This document shows, in pieces, positions 32,746-43,920 of a DNA stretch of 64,000 nt (the stretch's first letter is position 1; the number at the start of each line of letters is the position of its first letter). Source of the DNA: Ophioderma brevispina (lineage: Eukaryota; Echinodermata; Ophiuroidea; Amphilepidida; Ophiodermatidae); contig JAMKCH010044175.1 of assembly GCA_023653785.1 (NCBI GenBank), forward strand, positions 1-64,000, given 5' to 3'. The notes under the pieces are model-generated. The model was not told the DNA's origin. It did not search any database and worked only from the letters and a program-made list of their open reading frames with translations. A program made the position numbers and the translations under genes.

Positions 32746-34370
32746 AACAAAATACGGATTCGAAAAAAAATTGAGGGCGTTTCTGAATTTTTGTAAATGT
32801 CCTCGTGTATCTATAATATGGAACAACAATCTTTCAATAACAACGGGCCACATGCAAATTACATTTCGGAATAATCACGCTTTTTTATCATTTTCATCAC
32901 CTATTTTCTGAATACGCTTCTTAGGTGAAAAAAAATGAAATCTGATAAATGCGTTAATGAGATAAATAGGGTTGGGTCCCCCGGCCCTACCGAGAACCAC
33001 GAGACTTATCTCTGTACATATACAAGATTATAAGCAATTCATAACATTATAAATAAAGAATTAACCTTTTTATGTGTGGACAGAGAGAAGAATTTGAATC
33101 AACATATGATACTCTAAATGTCAATAAGAAATTTAAGCCTGAGCTAGAGGCCCTCATTAAAAATGTCTAACTGTCAAAAATAAAGTTATATTTTATACTT
33201 CTAATATGTAATTTGGAACTTGTACAACACATAACAACAACTTAACTACTATCATTATATAACAGTTCACGGTAGACTCATTAAGCTTCCCTTGGTCAGT
33301 TGGTAGCCCACTGGACAATATATTGCATTTTCTTTAGGGCGCCCTGTTGTTGTTGTTGTTGGTTCCATGTTCAGCCGCGGCGCGCCCTTTCCGGTATATC
33401 AAAATGTTGCTTGAATGTATCAGTTCGAGAGATGAGTGATGATCTACGCACATCAAAATTTTACTCAGGAAACAAAATTATTTTCTATTTTCTACTTTAA
33501 TATTCGTATTAACACTAATACAAAACAATTTTTCTGCAAAGTATTTCCGATTAAGATCTACGCACTATATATTCAACAACAAAATATTGCGGGAACATTT
33601 TTTATAAATCAAGGTGACCTTAAACAATTTAGGGCAGAAATATTTTAATAACCATGGCAAGTAATATCAGAATTTTATATAAAGAGAAATCCTGTTGTCT
33701 ATTGTATGATATGCTACTTCTATTTTCCATAACAGAGACAAATCTGTGGGCTGACATTAAAAAAATAAATTGCTAGCGCTCTTATACGATTGATTCATCA
33801 GTACAGTACATACATTTTTCGCGCGGATTTCAAAGGAAAGTATTAATGAAATTCTTTGCCGCTCGAGGACGAAAAGGAAGAAAATAATTTAATTTTCAAT
33901 TTATATTAACCTCAAGTACGATTTACGAAGGAATATTGTATCAGTTATCAATTGTACTTGCTTATTTATCTGAGATTTAATTCGTAAGAATGAATAAATA
34001 ATGCTTGTCGCTAGTTTATGTGTAGTTTATAAGAATAACCGTATTATTAAGCCAAGAAAAAAATGTTTTCTCAGAAGACCGCACGCATTTTGTTTAAAAT
34101 TGGTTTTTGACCGCATATTTTTTAGGGTTTTACTCACTTGAATTTTTTAGTTTGGGTAAAAAAAAAATCAAAAAATGACAAAGCGGTCGAAAAAAATAAA
34201 AAAGTGGGTCAAAAATGCAATATAAATATTTTTAAAAATCCAGCATTTCGCATTAGCATTTTTCAACAAAAAAAGCGCATTTCGCATTTGCATTTTTCAC
34301 ATTTCTTCTGAGTCAAACTGTTTTTGGCCTATATTACACAGAACAGTGCATAGGTTGAATACTTATTTCC
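32746..34370. other. AT-rich intergenic, weak tRNA-like motif only
   Basis: At 33285-33315 'cttggtcagttggtagccca' looks like a tRNA A-box, but no convincing B-box or clover-leaf follows. The short open frames (33300-33648) are not supported as exons. Confidence 0.35.
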
Positions 34371-34379
34371 TAACCAAAT

Positions 34380-34440
34380 GAGTTGCTATAGCTCAGTGGT
34401 AGAGAATCGCACAAATGAAACCAAGCCCGTGGGTTTGACA
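34380..34440 (+). other. tRNA-derived (SINE-like) head
   Basis: 'gctatagctcagtggtagag' matches a tRNA A-box/D-arm and 'cgtgggtttgaca' a weak B-box/T-arm about 25 bases later. Downstream sequence is A-rich and non-tRNA. This could be a SINE head or a tRNA pseudogene. Confidence 0.4.
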
Positions 34441-34739
34441 AAGTCAAAAATATCCAAAAGCAATGTCAACAGTAACAGTTTCAGCAAATGTGTAAACGTG
34501 AAAAACATTTTCAGAAATAATAAAATTACAGTTACGGGTATTAAAATGTCTATTTTGCATTATAAAAGTTGATCACACAACCATGGAAGTTGAAATTCTG
34601 AGTTGTGCATGCACTCACATCATTTCTAAGGTAAAAGGCATTGGTTAAGTTGCTGGTCAAGGCTTCTTGAAGAATTTGTTCTTCTCGAGATGAAGTCAAA
34701 GGTTGAGGGTGGAGATTCAAGTACTGAGCTGCTGGAAGT

Positions 34740-35732
34740 AGGGGTATATCGCAAGCCATAAAGGCCATAACGTATTGCCGCAACGCGTTGCGAGAAAGTA
34801 GCAACGCGTTGCAAAAATTTCACAACGCGTTGCGGTGTTGGCCAATTAAAATGATCAATTTCTGTGACGTATTTCAAAAAATAGATTCACAACGCGTTGC
34901 AAAGTATTTAGCAACGCGTTGTGGAAACTCACAACGCGTTGCAAGCCTTCACAACGCGTTGCGAGATTCACAACGCATTGCGAGCTTTACAACGCGTTGC
35001 GAAGGTCCACAAGCCATAAGGGTCATAACGTATTCCCGCAACGCGTTGTGATAAAGTAGCAACGCGTTGCGACATTTCGGCAACGCGTTGCGGCGTCGGC
35101 CAATCAAAATCATGAATTTCTGTGACGTATTTCAAAAAATAGATCCACAACGCTTTGCGGCAATGCGTTATGACCCTTATGGCTTTCACAACGCGTTGCA
35201 AGCCTTCACAACGCGTTGCAAGCCTTCACAACGCGTTGTAAACTTCACAACGCGTTGTGAAGGCAATAAGGGTCATAACGTATTCCCGCAACGCGTTGTG
35301 AAGGTTTGTAACGCGTTGCAAAGTATCTAGCAACGCGTTGTGAGATTTATATTTTTGAAATACGTCACAGAAATTCATGATTTTGATTGGCCGACACCGC
35401 AACGCGTTGCCAAAATGCCGCAACGCGTTGCTGAAATGTCGCAACGCGTTGTGACTTTCTCACAACGCGTTGCGGCAATACGTTATGACCCTTATGGCTT
35501 GTGGACCTTAGCAACGCGTTGTGAAGCTCGCAACGCGTTGTGAAGGTTTGTAACGCGTTGCAAAGTATCTAGCAACGCGTTGTGGGTCTATTTTTTTAAA
35601 TACGTCACAGAAATTCATGATTTTGATTGGCCGACGCCGCAACGCGTTGCCGAAATGTCGCAACGCGTTGCTTCTTTCTCGCAACGCGTTGCAGCAATAC
35701 GTCATGGCCTTTATGGCTTGTGATAGGGGTAT
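34740..35732. mobile_element. Non-autonomous element built of CAACGCGTTG palindromes
   Basis: Element 34748-35724 (977 bp) has inverted ends 'atcgcaagccataaaggcca' and 'ggcctttatggcttgtgat'. It is flanked by the 8-bp direct repeat 'aggggtat' at 34740-34747 and 35725-35732. The body contains about 29 exact copies of ACGCGTTG, nearly all inside the 10-bp perfect palindrome CAACGCGTTG, often about 20-25 bases apart. Three larger modules carrying 'tgtgacgtatttcaaaaa' and 'ttggccaat' are arranged in both orientations. Short open frames on both strands are translations of this repeat. An 8-bp duplication fits hAT-type insertion. Confidence 0.85.
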
Positions 35733-35877
35733 TGTTACTGGGCCTAAGCCATTCGTTATGCTATGGGCTTTGAACTGTAGCATCATGCACTGAGCTGCTC
35801 GCAGTCTGCTGTTGTGGACCATCCAAAACCAAAACCAAAACGCTTGACTCTCTTATTTCTTCTTGTCATTACTGGTC

Positions 35878-36321
35878 GAACTATAGTGTTGAATGGATTG
35901 TTCGCTGTGATGACCGCTCACTGACATATGTCACAGCTTGCAAAACCAGCTTGGATTTTCCCATGTCTGCAACACAGACAGGATTCTTCCTTTTTACTGT
36001 TCCTTTGCCCTCCTTCTTAAGCTTCTTTGTGGTGAGAGTTTTGCCGTCTGCTTGTTTCCGTAGAATGGCGTAAAACCGACCGAGGAAAGCGTCGAGTTCC
36101 GAAGGTGACAAGGCCTCCACAGACTCCAAAGTTGTTCCGTGAATGGAGCAACATTTTCGAGTGTACCGAGTGTATACTTAAACTGCTTTTTAGTGTTTTT
36201 TTTTTCGGAATCAGTAGCACTACCTAATTCTTCCAAATCATGGTCAGACACCAGCGTAAATTTCGGCGGTGCAGAAGCCGCCAGTTCTGAATTTGGTTTG
36301 CTTGGATACGGCTCTCGCTAG
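35878..36321 (-). pseudogene. Fragment similar to the region preceding DUF3504 (Crypton/ZMYM-type) proteins
   Basis: The minus strand reads 'MSDHDLEELGSATDSEKKNT' near 36250, then, after frame changes, 'ESVEALSPSELDAFLGRFYA' and 'ILRKQADGKTLTTKKLKKEG' at 36129-36020. The S-x-x-E-L-D-x-x-L-x-R-F-Y-x-x-L-R-K-Q pattern is one I associate with the helical segment before the tyrosine-recombinase-like DUF3504 domain of Cryptons and the host genes derived from them. No catalytic domain follows: the strand continues into the flank of the CAACGCGTTG element. At least one frameshift is present. Family assignment is by eye and moderate. Confidence 0.4.
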
Positions 36322-36335
36322 CAATTCATCGTTGT

Positions 36336-36667
36336 CCAGCGATCCCCGGGGGACACTGACATTGGAAAGAGGTACGGGTATGTGTGGCCCTTAAGACCCC
36401 CTTTTCGCGTCTCTCCAGCCGTTCCCAAGACCCCCAGTTGAAGCATAATTCAGTTCTTAAAGGTACCCTTTTCAGAATATTTTGGCCTCAGAAGCTGAAT
36501 TTTAGCCAAATTTCACCTCCCAAGCCTGCAAATTTCTCAAAATTTCAGTTCCCAAGCCCCTACTTTCGGAGACAAAATCCGTTCCCAAGCCCCCAAGTTC
36601 GGAAATCGGGACCGCACACCCCTACCTGAAAAAAGTTGAGTGCCCCCCCCCTCCCCGGGCCAGCGAC
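36336..36667. mobile_element. hAT-like MITE, CCCGGGG family, copy 1
   Basis: Element 36344-36659 (~316 bp) runs from 'ccccgggggacact' to 'gagtgccccccccc' followed by 'tccccggg', which is its inverted end. It is flanked by 'ccagcgat' and 'ccagcgac', an 8-bp target duplication with one difference. The interior repeats 'ttcccaagcccc' and 'ccaaatttcacc' style units. Open frames across it are not genes. Confidence 0.75.
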
Positions 36668-36669
36668 GC

Positions 36670-37135
36670 AGTTCAAAGCATCGTATACATTGCGTTGTGT
36701 CACTTACGTACGTAAAGAAAACGGGTCTGTTCGGGACAATCAAAACAACCTCGACGCAGTGCGAAGTTTACAAGGTGACGTCAGATAATATAGTCATTGC
36801 TTGTTACTCTTAAACAAATAGGGACTAATCATTGATTAGAAAGTATATGCAATGGTTTGTGTGAGGTTTCATCATTGAATGGTACTTTTGCGGAACTAAG
36901 ATAAAAATGGTCATATTATCAAATGTCAGGTGACCTGAATTCAATCAATAAAATTACAAGGATCTTATTTAGAGTTATGTAATATGCATGAGACAAATGA
37001 TAAAGCTGTTTGATACAGAATTGATAGTCCATTTAGAACCAGTGCATTGCAACTTTAGAAGACAGACTTTAATCATGACACTCCACGTCTACGACGGGAC
37101 AGTCCAATCAATCATGTGACCGATTCCAGATATTC
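36670..37135. other. Intergenic, no gene
   Basis: Nothing supported. Confidence 0.35.
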
Positions 37136-37144
37136 GGGTCTACT

Positions 37145-37740
37145 ATGGTTGCATCTCGTGCAAGTGATCCAACAAGGCGCAAAGCACTGGCTTGGATGGC
37201 TTTCTGGAAGTTGGAGCAGTTATGCAAAAACCCATTCATGCCTATAACCACCAAAGTGACGCTGTTCAACACAACGTGTGTCACAGTTCTTCTATATGGA
37301 TGCGAGTCCCGAGTCATCACAAAAGATATGGAAAAAAATTCAAGGCATTCGCCACCTCTTGCTATCGCATAATGCTGAACGTTAACGAACTGAACACACC
37401 ATGACCAGCACAAAGCCTCTTATTGAGTGTGTGAGATCTCGACAGCTTAAGTTCCTTGGGCATAATACTCCGTATTCCAGATGACAAACCAACTAAATTT
37501 ACGCTCTTTATACACCGCCATAATGGTAAAAGAGACCAGGTCGCCAACCTACGTCCCTTCTGTCATACGTGCCCCACCTGTTTGGGGATAGTAAAAATAT
37601 GTTGCACCCAGACCAAATGACAACCTTAGTCCAGGACCACAGCAATTGGAAGAAGCTTGTAGTCGCTTGCTCCGCAGCCGAAAGATGATGATGAACCAAA
37701 ACACCTCCTTACCCAAATGCACAGCAAACTTTTATAGTAC
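37145..37740 (+). pseudogene. Non-LTR retrotransposon C-terminal fragment
   Basis: The frame at 37145-37372 gives 'RRKALAWMAFWKLEQLCKNP', then 'TVLLYGCESRVITKDMEKN'. A second frame continues 'FATSCYRIMLNVNELNTP', and further on frames give 'RQLKFLG' and 'YALYTAIMVKETRSPTYV'. This is the R-KALAW-A--KL / LLYG-E-W-LT / RQLKFLGH block typical of the region after RT in many LINEs. No RT core is present, and the frames are broken. Confidence 0.8.
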
Positions 37741-37744
37741 TTGC

Positions 37745-39255
37745 AGACCTTCAGAGGTTTAACGTCATTTTGCAGTACAATTTCCACAAGCAAACCGTAC
37801 ACCCAATAATCAAGTATTTATAGAAATGGCTAGGAAATGTCATACTCATGGAAATATCTATAATAGACAATCGGAATTATCAGGAATGAGGCAAGGCAGA
37901 CTGGTAGGTGCCGAGCTAACACTGTTCCAGTAGCTCAAAGCCCTAAGAATATACCCATTATGTCAGTTACAGACAGGACCCTCTACCGACACTTCACAAT
38001 CTACCTTCAATAGGATAAGAAGCTTCAATTCAGGAATGGTTTTCAACCAGGTTATTATACAAGACGAATAGCTTTCCGCCAGTGGTTCCTCATGAGACCA
38101 GCGATAATGTTTAGAGAAACTCTTATGATTGATAAGGCATGTTTTCCAATAAATGGACGAGTCAGCTTGTCAAACGTAAAACATTATGCTTAAGAAGGCC
38201 ATCCACCCCGCACCCCACTTTGCATTTGTTTTATTCTTTGGACAATTCAAAAATGGGTACTCTTAGTAAAATAAGCAAAGCTCATATGTTTCATTATTTT
38301 TTGTTCAGATCAGCGGGAAAGAATGCTTGCCAGTTAATATGTACTTAACTGACGTTTGAGTGTCAGTGGTTATCTGTAAAAACTAATTATTTGCTCTTGC
38401 TACTTGATAATCCCATTCACTTCAGCGTCATTTGTAAACCTTAATGGTTCATTTTCTTTAAATGCCATGTTTAAAAAACATAAAATGACCTTGGACCATT
38501 GTCGCCATAGAGCAGTTAAACTATAGCCCAGATAGGGTATTTTTATATTTTAATCCTTAGAATGTTACCAAAATATAGGTTTTAGAATAATTACACATAC
38601 TTTATATCTCCTCTCCGGCAAATGCAGGTCCCATCTATTTATACATCTTGACTTTTGATGTGTTTCCTCACATCATTTCTAAGTATAACACCAAAATTCT
38701 TTCTGTTGCAATTATTTGAGGTCAAGCCATCATTTTATTTAAATTGCTTGCACTATATCACATTCTCTTGTGCAGTTGCTTCGTGAGCAATGAATAATTT
38801 TATGATATTGGAAGCAACAGTTATTACTTTGTTATGGGCTACTGTACTTTTTAAGTACATGAACTGACATTTACTACTCAGTATTACCTTCATTTGCAGA
38901 AAACATGAACAGGGTAAATGAAATAAAACTGAGTTGAGTTATACGCCAAGCTTCATAAAATATGCACACAAGCAAACTAAAACTACACTGATAGAAATCA
39001 TCCTAAATATACACCGGCACCCACAGTTAGTAAATGCTTGTAAAATTTTACAAATTTGTTTGATCTACTTTGTCAAATGAACATTTTTAAACCTGATAAT
39101 CTAGTCTTGACAAATCTGCAAACGCACCCGTTTAATAACATAAAAAAGAATAATTTTAGACTGTTTGAAAAAAATCCGTGAAATTTGAGCAGCTAACCGG
39201 TAATTTGAGGATACATCCAATCTGCCAGGAGGAAACCTTAAATATACAAACAGTG
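37745..39255. other. Intergenic, no gene
   Basis: 'ataaaactgagttgagtt' at about 38921-38938 may be a LINE 3' tail. Otherwise no supported feature. Confidence 0.35.
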
Positions 39256-39632
39256 CAACATCACCTGGGAGTGGGACACGTACATTTGGAATGGATATAG
39301 ATGTAAGGTTGGCGCTTCCAAACTAAGGGGCATTCGGTAACAGAGGACGTAAAAATAGGGGTTTGGGTGAGAGACAGACACATTGCCCCAAGATAGGGCT
39401 TTTGTGATTGACAAGTTTACAAAATTTTCCAAAAATGAGCTCTCTTGGTGAAATTTTTGCAACATTTTGTAAAAGATAAAGGTCTTTGGGTGAAAATTTT
39501 CAACATTTTCAAAATAATAGGGATCTTTGGGTAACAGTGGTAAAATTTTATAGGAGCTTTGGCTGGTATTTTCAAAGATATGGTGTCTTTGGGTGAGTTA
39601 ACAACCTTACAGTGCTCCCCCGGGCAAAATCA
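39256..39632. mobile_element. hAT-like MITE, CCCGGGG family, copy 2
   Basis: Element 39264-39624 (~361 bp) runs from 'cctgggagtgggacac' to 'cagtgctcccccggg'. It is flanked by 'caacatca' and 'caaaatca' (8 bp, one difference). The interior repeats 'tttgggtgaaaattttcaac' and similar in a ~45-base period. Confidence 0.65.
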
Positions 39633-39654
39633 TATCAAATACTGATTGGCTGTG

Positions 39655-39745
39655 GGGGTGCATGTGTGTATGTATGTATGTGTGTATGTATGTGAGAATA
39701 CATACATATATATACACACACATCACCGATCATCTATCCATCCAT
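39655..39745. repeat. TG/TATG microsatellite and simple tract
   Basis: 'gtatgtatgtatgtgtgta' followed by CA and 'atccatccatc'. Confidence 0.8.
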
Positions 39746-39749
39746 CATT

Positions 39750-40720
39750 CTTTTATATATTTAGGCTATTTTTAATAAGCAGTTTGCTAACAGTTTTTAT
39801 TTATGTGGCTAGAAATACTGACCGTTGCATAAGATACTAACGGATTCAGAGTCTAGACAAATGCAAGCTGGTGGATGCGTTTTATTAAATTAAAATAATA
39901 GAATTGACAAACCAATGGTTTAAAATGTTCGGAAGTGAAAATTGTTCCGGCCTGATAAATGAGCATATGTTACACAGAGTTGAAAACCACTTACATCATT
40001 GAACTGGAGTTGAAATCAATGCAAACCGAGTTTACGTAATTACAAGAGTAAAGAGGGAACCTCTCATGGTGAAGTCATTACAACTACTACTTACAGCCAA
40101 AGGCATGAAACATCTGTTGGTGCGTGAGAACCAGGCAACTGAATAAACTGCTTATTTGAAAAATCGTTAAGGAAACGAATGACAACATGATTCAGCTCAT
40201 TGAAAATATACTTGCCTTTTAAGTCAATCCCACATTTAAATAAAATCAATTTATATGACTGAAAGTTTTACAAATCGTGGCAAAAACAGGAAATTTACAA
40301 CTAAATATTTTTTCATGTTTTTCTTTTCTAATGAGTTTGCAAATGCACAGCGCGTAATAAGCGTATGCGCTATTAGTTTTGTGCGTACGTGCGACGTCGG
40401 ATTAATTTCTACCTGTTGTTTTTATTTCAGTCACATGTTGCAATAAAATTCATATTTGATGTAGAACAATTTTAAGACACAAATGATAGGCATAGTGTTT
40501 ATAAATGTGTATGAATAAGGTTAAAGCAATATTATAACATTTTTTTTTCAAAAATAGATCTGTTGCTTCTGTACGACGTTTTTAAAAGAGTTTACATTAC
40601 CAAATAATTTGGTATTTATTCACACGATCTCCTCTATATAGGAACACAAGGTTTATCGAAATATTTAATTAGAAATGGCATCGTAAGGAATATAATTAGA
40701 TGATTTGAAGCTTAAAGGGG
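39750..40720. other. Intergenic, no gene
   Basis: No supported feature. Confidence 0.35.
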
Positions 40721-40721
40721 G

Positions 40722-41035
40722 ATGGCCCGATTTAAGGATATGAAGTTTTCATCTTGGTAAGATTGGCCTTCACTCCAAAACCCCATCTGTAACGTTTCGC
40801 GCCGACATTGCAATCCGTTTTGATGCGAGAGTCAAAAACGTGATTTTGTAAGCCCGTAGAGTACTGTGTAAAATTAATATTGGTCGACCAAAATGGGGCA
40901 CATTTTCGCTCATAACTTCCAAACCAAACATCCTTTGGCTCTTAGATTTCACAGGGTAAATGAGAAAAAAGTAGCTTTCTTCTGATACCAAAATGTTAAC
41001 CACTACCGGTAAAATCTGGTGCTTCTGAGGACAAA
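40722..41035 (-). mobile_element. Family X, inverted copy
   Basis: Begins 'gatggcccgatttaaggata' and includes 'aaccccatctgtaacgtttc', 'ggggcacattttcgctcata' and 'cacagggtaaatgagaaaaa', the reverse complement of the plus copies at 15519, 57058 and 62095. The minus-strand open frame 40770-41066 is a translation of this repeat. Confidence 0.8.
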
Positions 41036-41255
41036 GTTCTCTAAATTTGCATTGATTGCTGAACACCTACCCGCGAAGAACGTTTGAGAGGGTTATTGTA
41101 CAACAAGTAGAAAACCAAAACCTAAGTTTTGAACTTGCCTGCTGCCATATTTGGCCCTACAAAGAAGCACTCTTGAATTTTTCTGTTGTGCACGATATAC
41201 TAACTCATCTTTTTTCATTATTACAAACGCCGTTTTCTGCTTATTCATTTCAGGT
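41036..41255 (+). repeat. Dispersed repeat family Y, copy 3
   Basis: 'gattgctgaacacctacccg', 'gttttgaacttgcctgctgc' and 'tttttctgttgtgcacgata' match copies 1 and 2. It directly abuts the family-X copy. Confidence 0.7.
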
Positions 41256-42692
41256 GTAATTTATTGGTTCTAAGTTCACTTAGTTAGCTTGACAATCTCA
41301 TAATGACGCTCGTCCTTGTGGTGCATACGATTGCTTATTCACACAAATATCGAACTATTTAAGAGTTGTGGAGCGGTCTGACTTCATATCTGTGTGTTTG
41401 TCTGGTTGTTATAATTAACGTTGATTAAAAACAAACATATCTGAGCTGTTTGAGAAATAGTGATATTTAAAACCACAGATTGTGTAATTACGTGTTTCAA
41501 AATTATCATGTAACCTTTGTACCCGATCATAGCATCCCAACACGGCAACCGTAACTTGTTGAATTACTCTAATTGATAATATCTACGCAACACGAGACTT
41601 TACCCTTTATATGCTCTGACGTTGCTCATCAACGATCCATGACAATGTAGTTAGATAATTCAGTGTTGTCATCTTTTTTCTAGTGTGATGTTAGCCAAAA
41701 TATTGCTCTATTCATATCAAAAACATACTGTACGTATGGTTTAGAGCTTTGAATCTGACATACGAGTAATAAAAAATAAATATCATTTTTCACAGAAAAC
41801 ATATTTCATCTCTTCTGAAATTAAATCGTTAAATCCTTAAGTGTTATCGGCAGGACAAATCCTAATGCCAGAAAACAGTTTTTGCTATCATCGACTTTCG
41901 TAAGAACACGAAATCCCCGTTATTAATTCATGGCATGCAACCATCCAAGCGAGCGTTATTAATGGGCACTATTTCAACAATCTAATACTGGTTTCACAAG
42001 TTTGTATTATGCTATTTGAGGAACGAATACATAATAACTAGGATGGGAGGACCGCAGATGTGGAATGTATAGCTACTAAATAATTGATCTGTTCGTGTGT
42101 ACCGTGGGGACAATCAATCAACGCTGCGCACGGTCTGCCTTAACGGTTGCTTAGTCACTGTTTAGATGCGTCGACGGCAGAGGACCAACAAGAGAAAACT
42201 GGACGGCTGCTCAAAATTCATACTTGTGATATTTCTTTGATTGGCCGGGTTGAGATGGTTGACTTTTCTACGCTGCTACAACAAGTATGTTTGCTACAAG
42301 ATCTGCTTGCCGGGCAGTTTGGACTCAATCGGAGATTTAAAATTTGAAAATGACGGGGTCCGTGTTTTAAATGAGACAAGGGAAACAACTTCGTGTTACC
42401 TTAACATCTTTTAGAATGAGTAAATACGGTTACCACTTTTCGTTGAACGACAAATGTACTTGGATTCTTTGAACTGACAGGTATCCAAGAAGCCGTCATC
42501 AGTCTGGATATTCATTGCAAAGTTGTGATCAAAAGCACATGCCGATGTCTTCCTTCACTGTTAACCTTGTTCTTATACATCATCAATCAATAATCTTGAT
42601 AATATATTTGAGCACGTCAATTTAAATGCCAATACTATTTCAATTATAAATTCAATACGAAGTTCGGAACTATACCAGATGAATCGATTAAA
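41256..42692 (+). promoter_or_regulatory. Upstream region of the class C GPCR exon (no defined promoter)
   Basis: About 1.4 kb without coding or recognised repeats. It should contain the promoter and any 5' untranslated exon, but no clear TATA box or initiator could be assigned. Confidence 0.25.
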
Positions 42693-42981
42693 ATGTGCCT
42701 CCGCATAAGAGCAACCAGTCTTTGCTTCTTTCTGGCGTTAAGCGTGAATCTTAACACTGCCCAAAACAATAATCGGATCTCAAGTGATGAACTGATACCG
42801 CTTCATGAAAGCTACTCCCTACCAGGAAAATATTATTTTGGTGGGTTATTCAACGTCCATTACAAACGGGATGGAATGTGCCAGCAGACAAATCCCCGTG
42901 GTTTGCAACGAATGTACGCGATGGTCTATGCCATAGAGAGGATAAATAAGAGGGACGATGTATTGCCAAATATTACTATTG
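42693..42981 (+). CDS. Class C GPCR (metabotropic-glutamate-like), first coding exon
   Basis: The start 'aaaatgtgc' gives an N-terminal signal peptide (basic start, then 'SLCFFLALSVNL') with likely cleavage after 'NTAQ'. It continues into the start of an extracellular Venus-flytrap (ANF receptor) ligand-binding domain: 'GKYYFGGLFNVHYKRDGMCQ', then 'RGLQRMYAMVYAIERIN' and 'DDVLPNITIG'. These are the opening strand, first cysteine and first helix of mGluR and calcium-sensing receptor family members. A strong donor 'g|gtgagt' ends the exon at 42981 in phase 1; the few codons after it are intron. The remaining domain, cysteine-rich linker and seven-helix part would be in later exons that I could not find with confidence. 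Confidence 0.85.
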
Positions 42982-43920
42982 GTGAGTATAGAAACCAATA
43001 CAAGCACTAATGTGTATGTATGTACACACACATCCTGACACCAAAAGTGGCAATGAATGTGTGTGTGTCTGTCTGTCTGTGTGTCTGTCTGTCTGTATAC
43101 TAACAGAGATATACTTGTACTTTTGTGACTTGTACGTGTTACCTTCACAATTTTTCAAACAAGCAGCAGTTGCCCGGTTCTCACGCATCACGAGATATTT
43201 ATTTCATGCATTTGACTGTAAGAAGTAGTTGTAATGACTTGACCATGAGAGGTTCCCTCGTTACTTTTGTAAGAGCGTCAACTTGGTTTGCATTGATTTC
43301 AACTTTCAATTCAATGATGTAAGTGGTCTTCAACTTTGTTGAACAATTACTCACTTCCGAACATTTTGAGACATTGCTTTGGCCATTATTATTTAAATTT
43401 AATATACGCGCATTTTTGTTGACTTAAAATCTGTAAGTATATAATATAATATAATAGTTGCTTAGCATTTCTATACATGCTTAATTTAAACAAAAAATGT
43501 ATGTATTTACGTATTGTGAACTTTGATAATCCTCAGATAAAGTTAAGCGCATAGTCATATTTTCGGCTACATATGTCAAAAAGGCGATATTTTATGGTGA
43601 AGATGATCTCGAGTATTCATTGTTTAGGAATTATGTAGTGGATGGTTGGGGCAGTGGTTACCAAAAGGGCGGAATTTAATAATATCTGTATCCGTGAGAA
43701 ATTGAGTTTAGAAGTTCATAATGATGTGTCCGCCATTGTTGCTGAATATGATGATATTTAACTAATTGTTTTTCGTTCGCACGCTCCCCTTTTCACCAAT
43801 ATTAAACAGATTCACGGCAAAAAACGTATCAATCAGATTCATATTCAAGTCTCGTCTACAGCTTTTGAGCTTTTTGGAAGGCTCTTAATATTCTCTTTCC
43901 TTCACAAATATTACTCAAAC
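42982..43920 (+). other. First intron of the GPCR gene, with microsatellite
   Basis: Carries a TG/TCTG microsatellite at about 43058-43098 and no exon-like frame with class C motifs. Confidence 0.45.

Noticed and set aside
33285..33385. tRNA gene with A-box 'cttggtcagttggtagccca'
   Set aside because: No convincing B-box or acceptor pairing follows; left as a weak note only.
34800..35720. CRISPR array suggested by regularly spaced palindromic repeats
   Set aside because: The repeats are only 10 bp with 10-25-base spacers that are themselves repeated and inverted. The DNA is animal, and there are no cas genes.
34626..35822. Several open frames containing 'NALR', 'QRVA' and 'TRCE' peptide repeats, resembling a repeat protein
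   Set aside because: They appear on both strands and in several frames because CAACGCGTTG is palindromic; no single frame is maintained.
40770..41066. 98-codon minus-strand frame
   Set aside because: Lies in a family-X repeat copy.
43010..43228. Continuation of the GPCR exon beyond 42981
   Set aside because: A strong donor 'gtgagt' ends the exon, and the sequence after it loses class C similarity and enters a TG/TCTG repeat.
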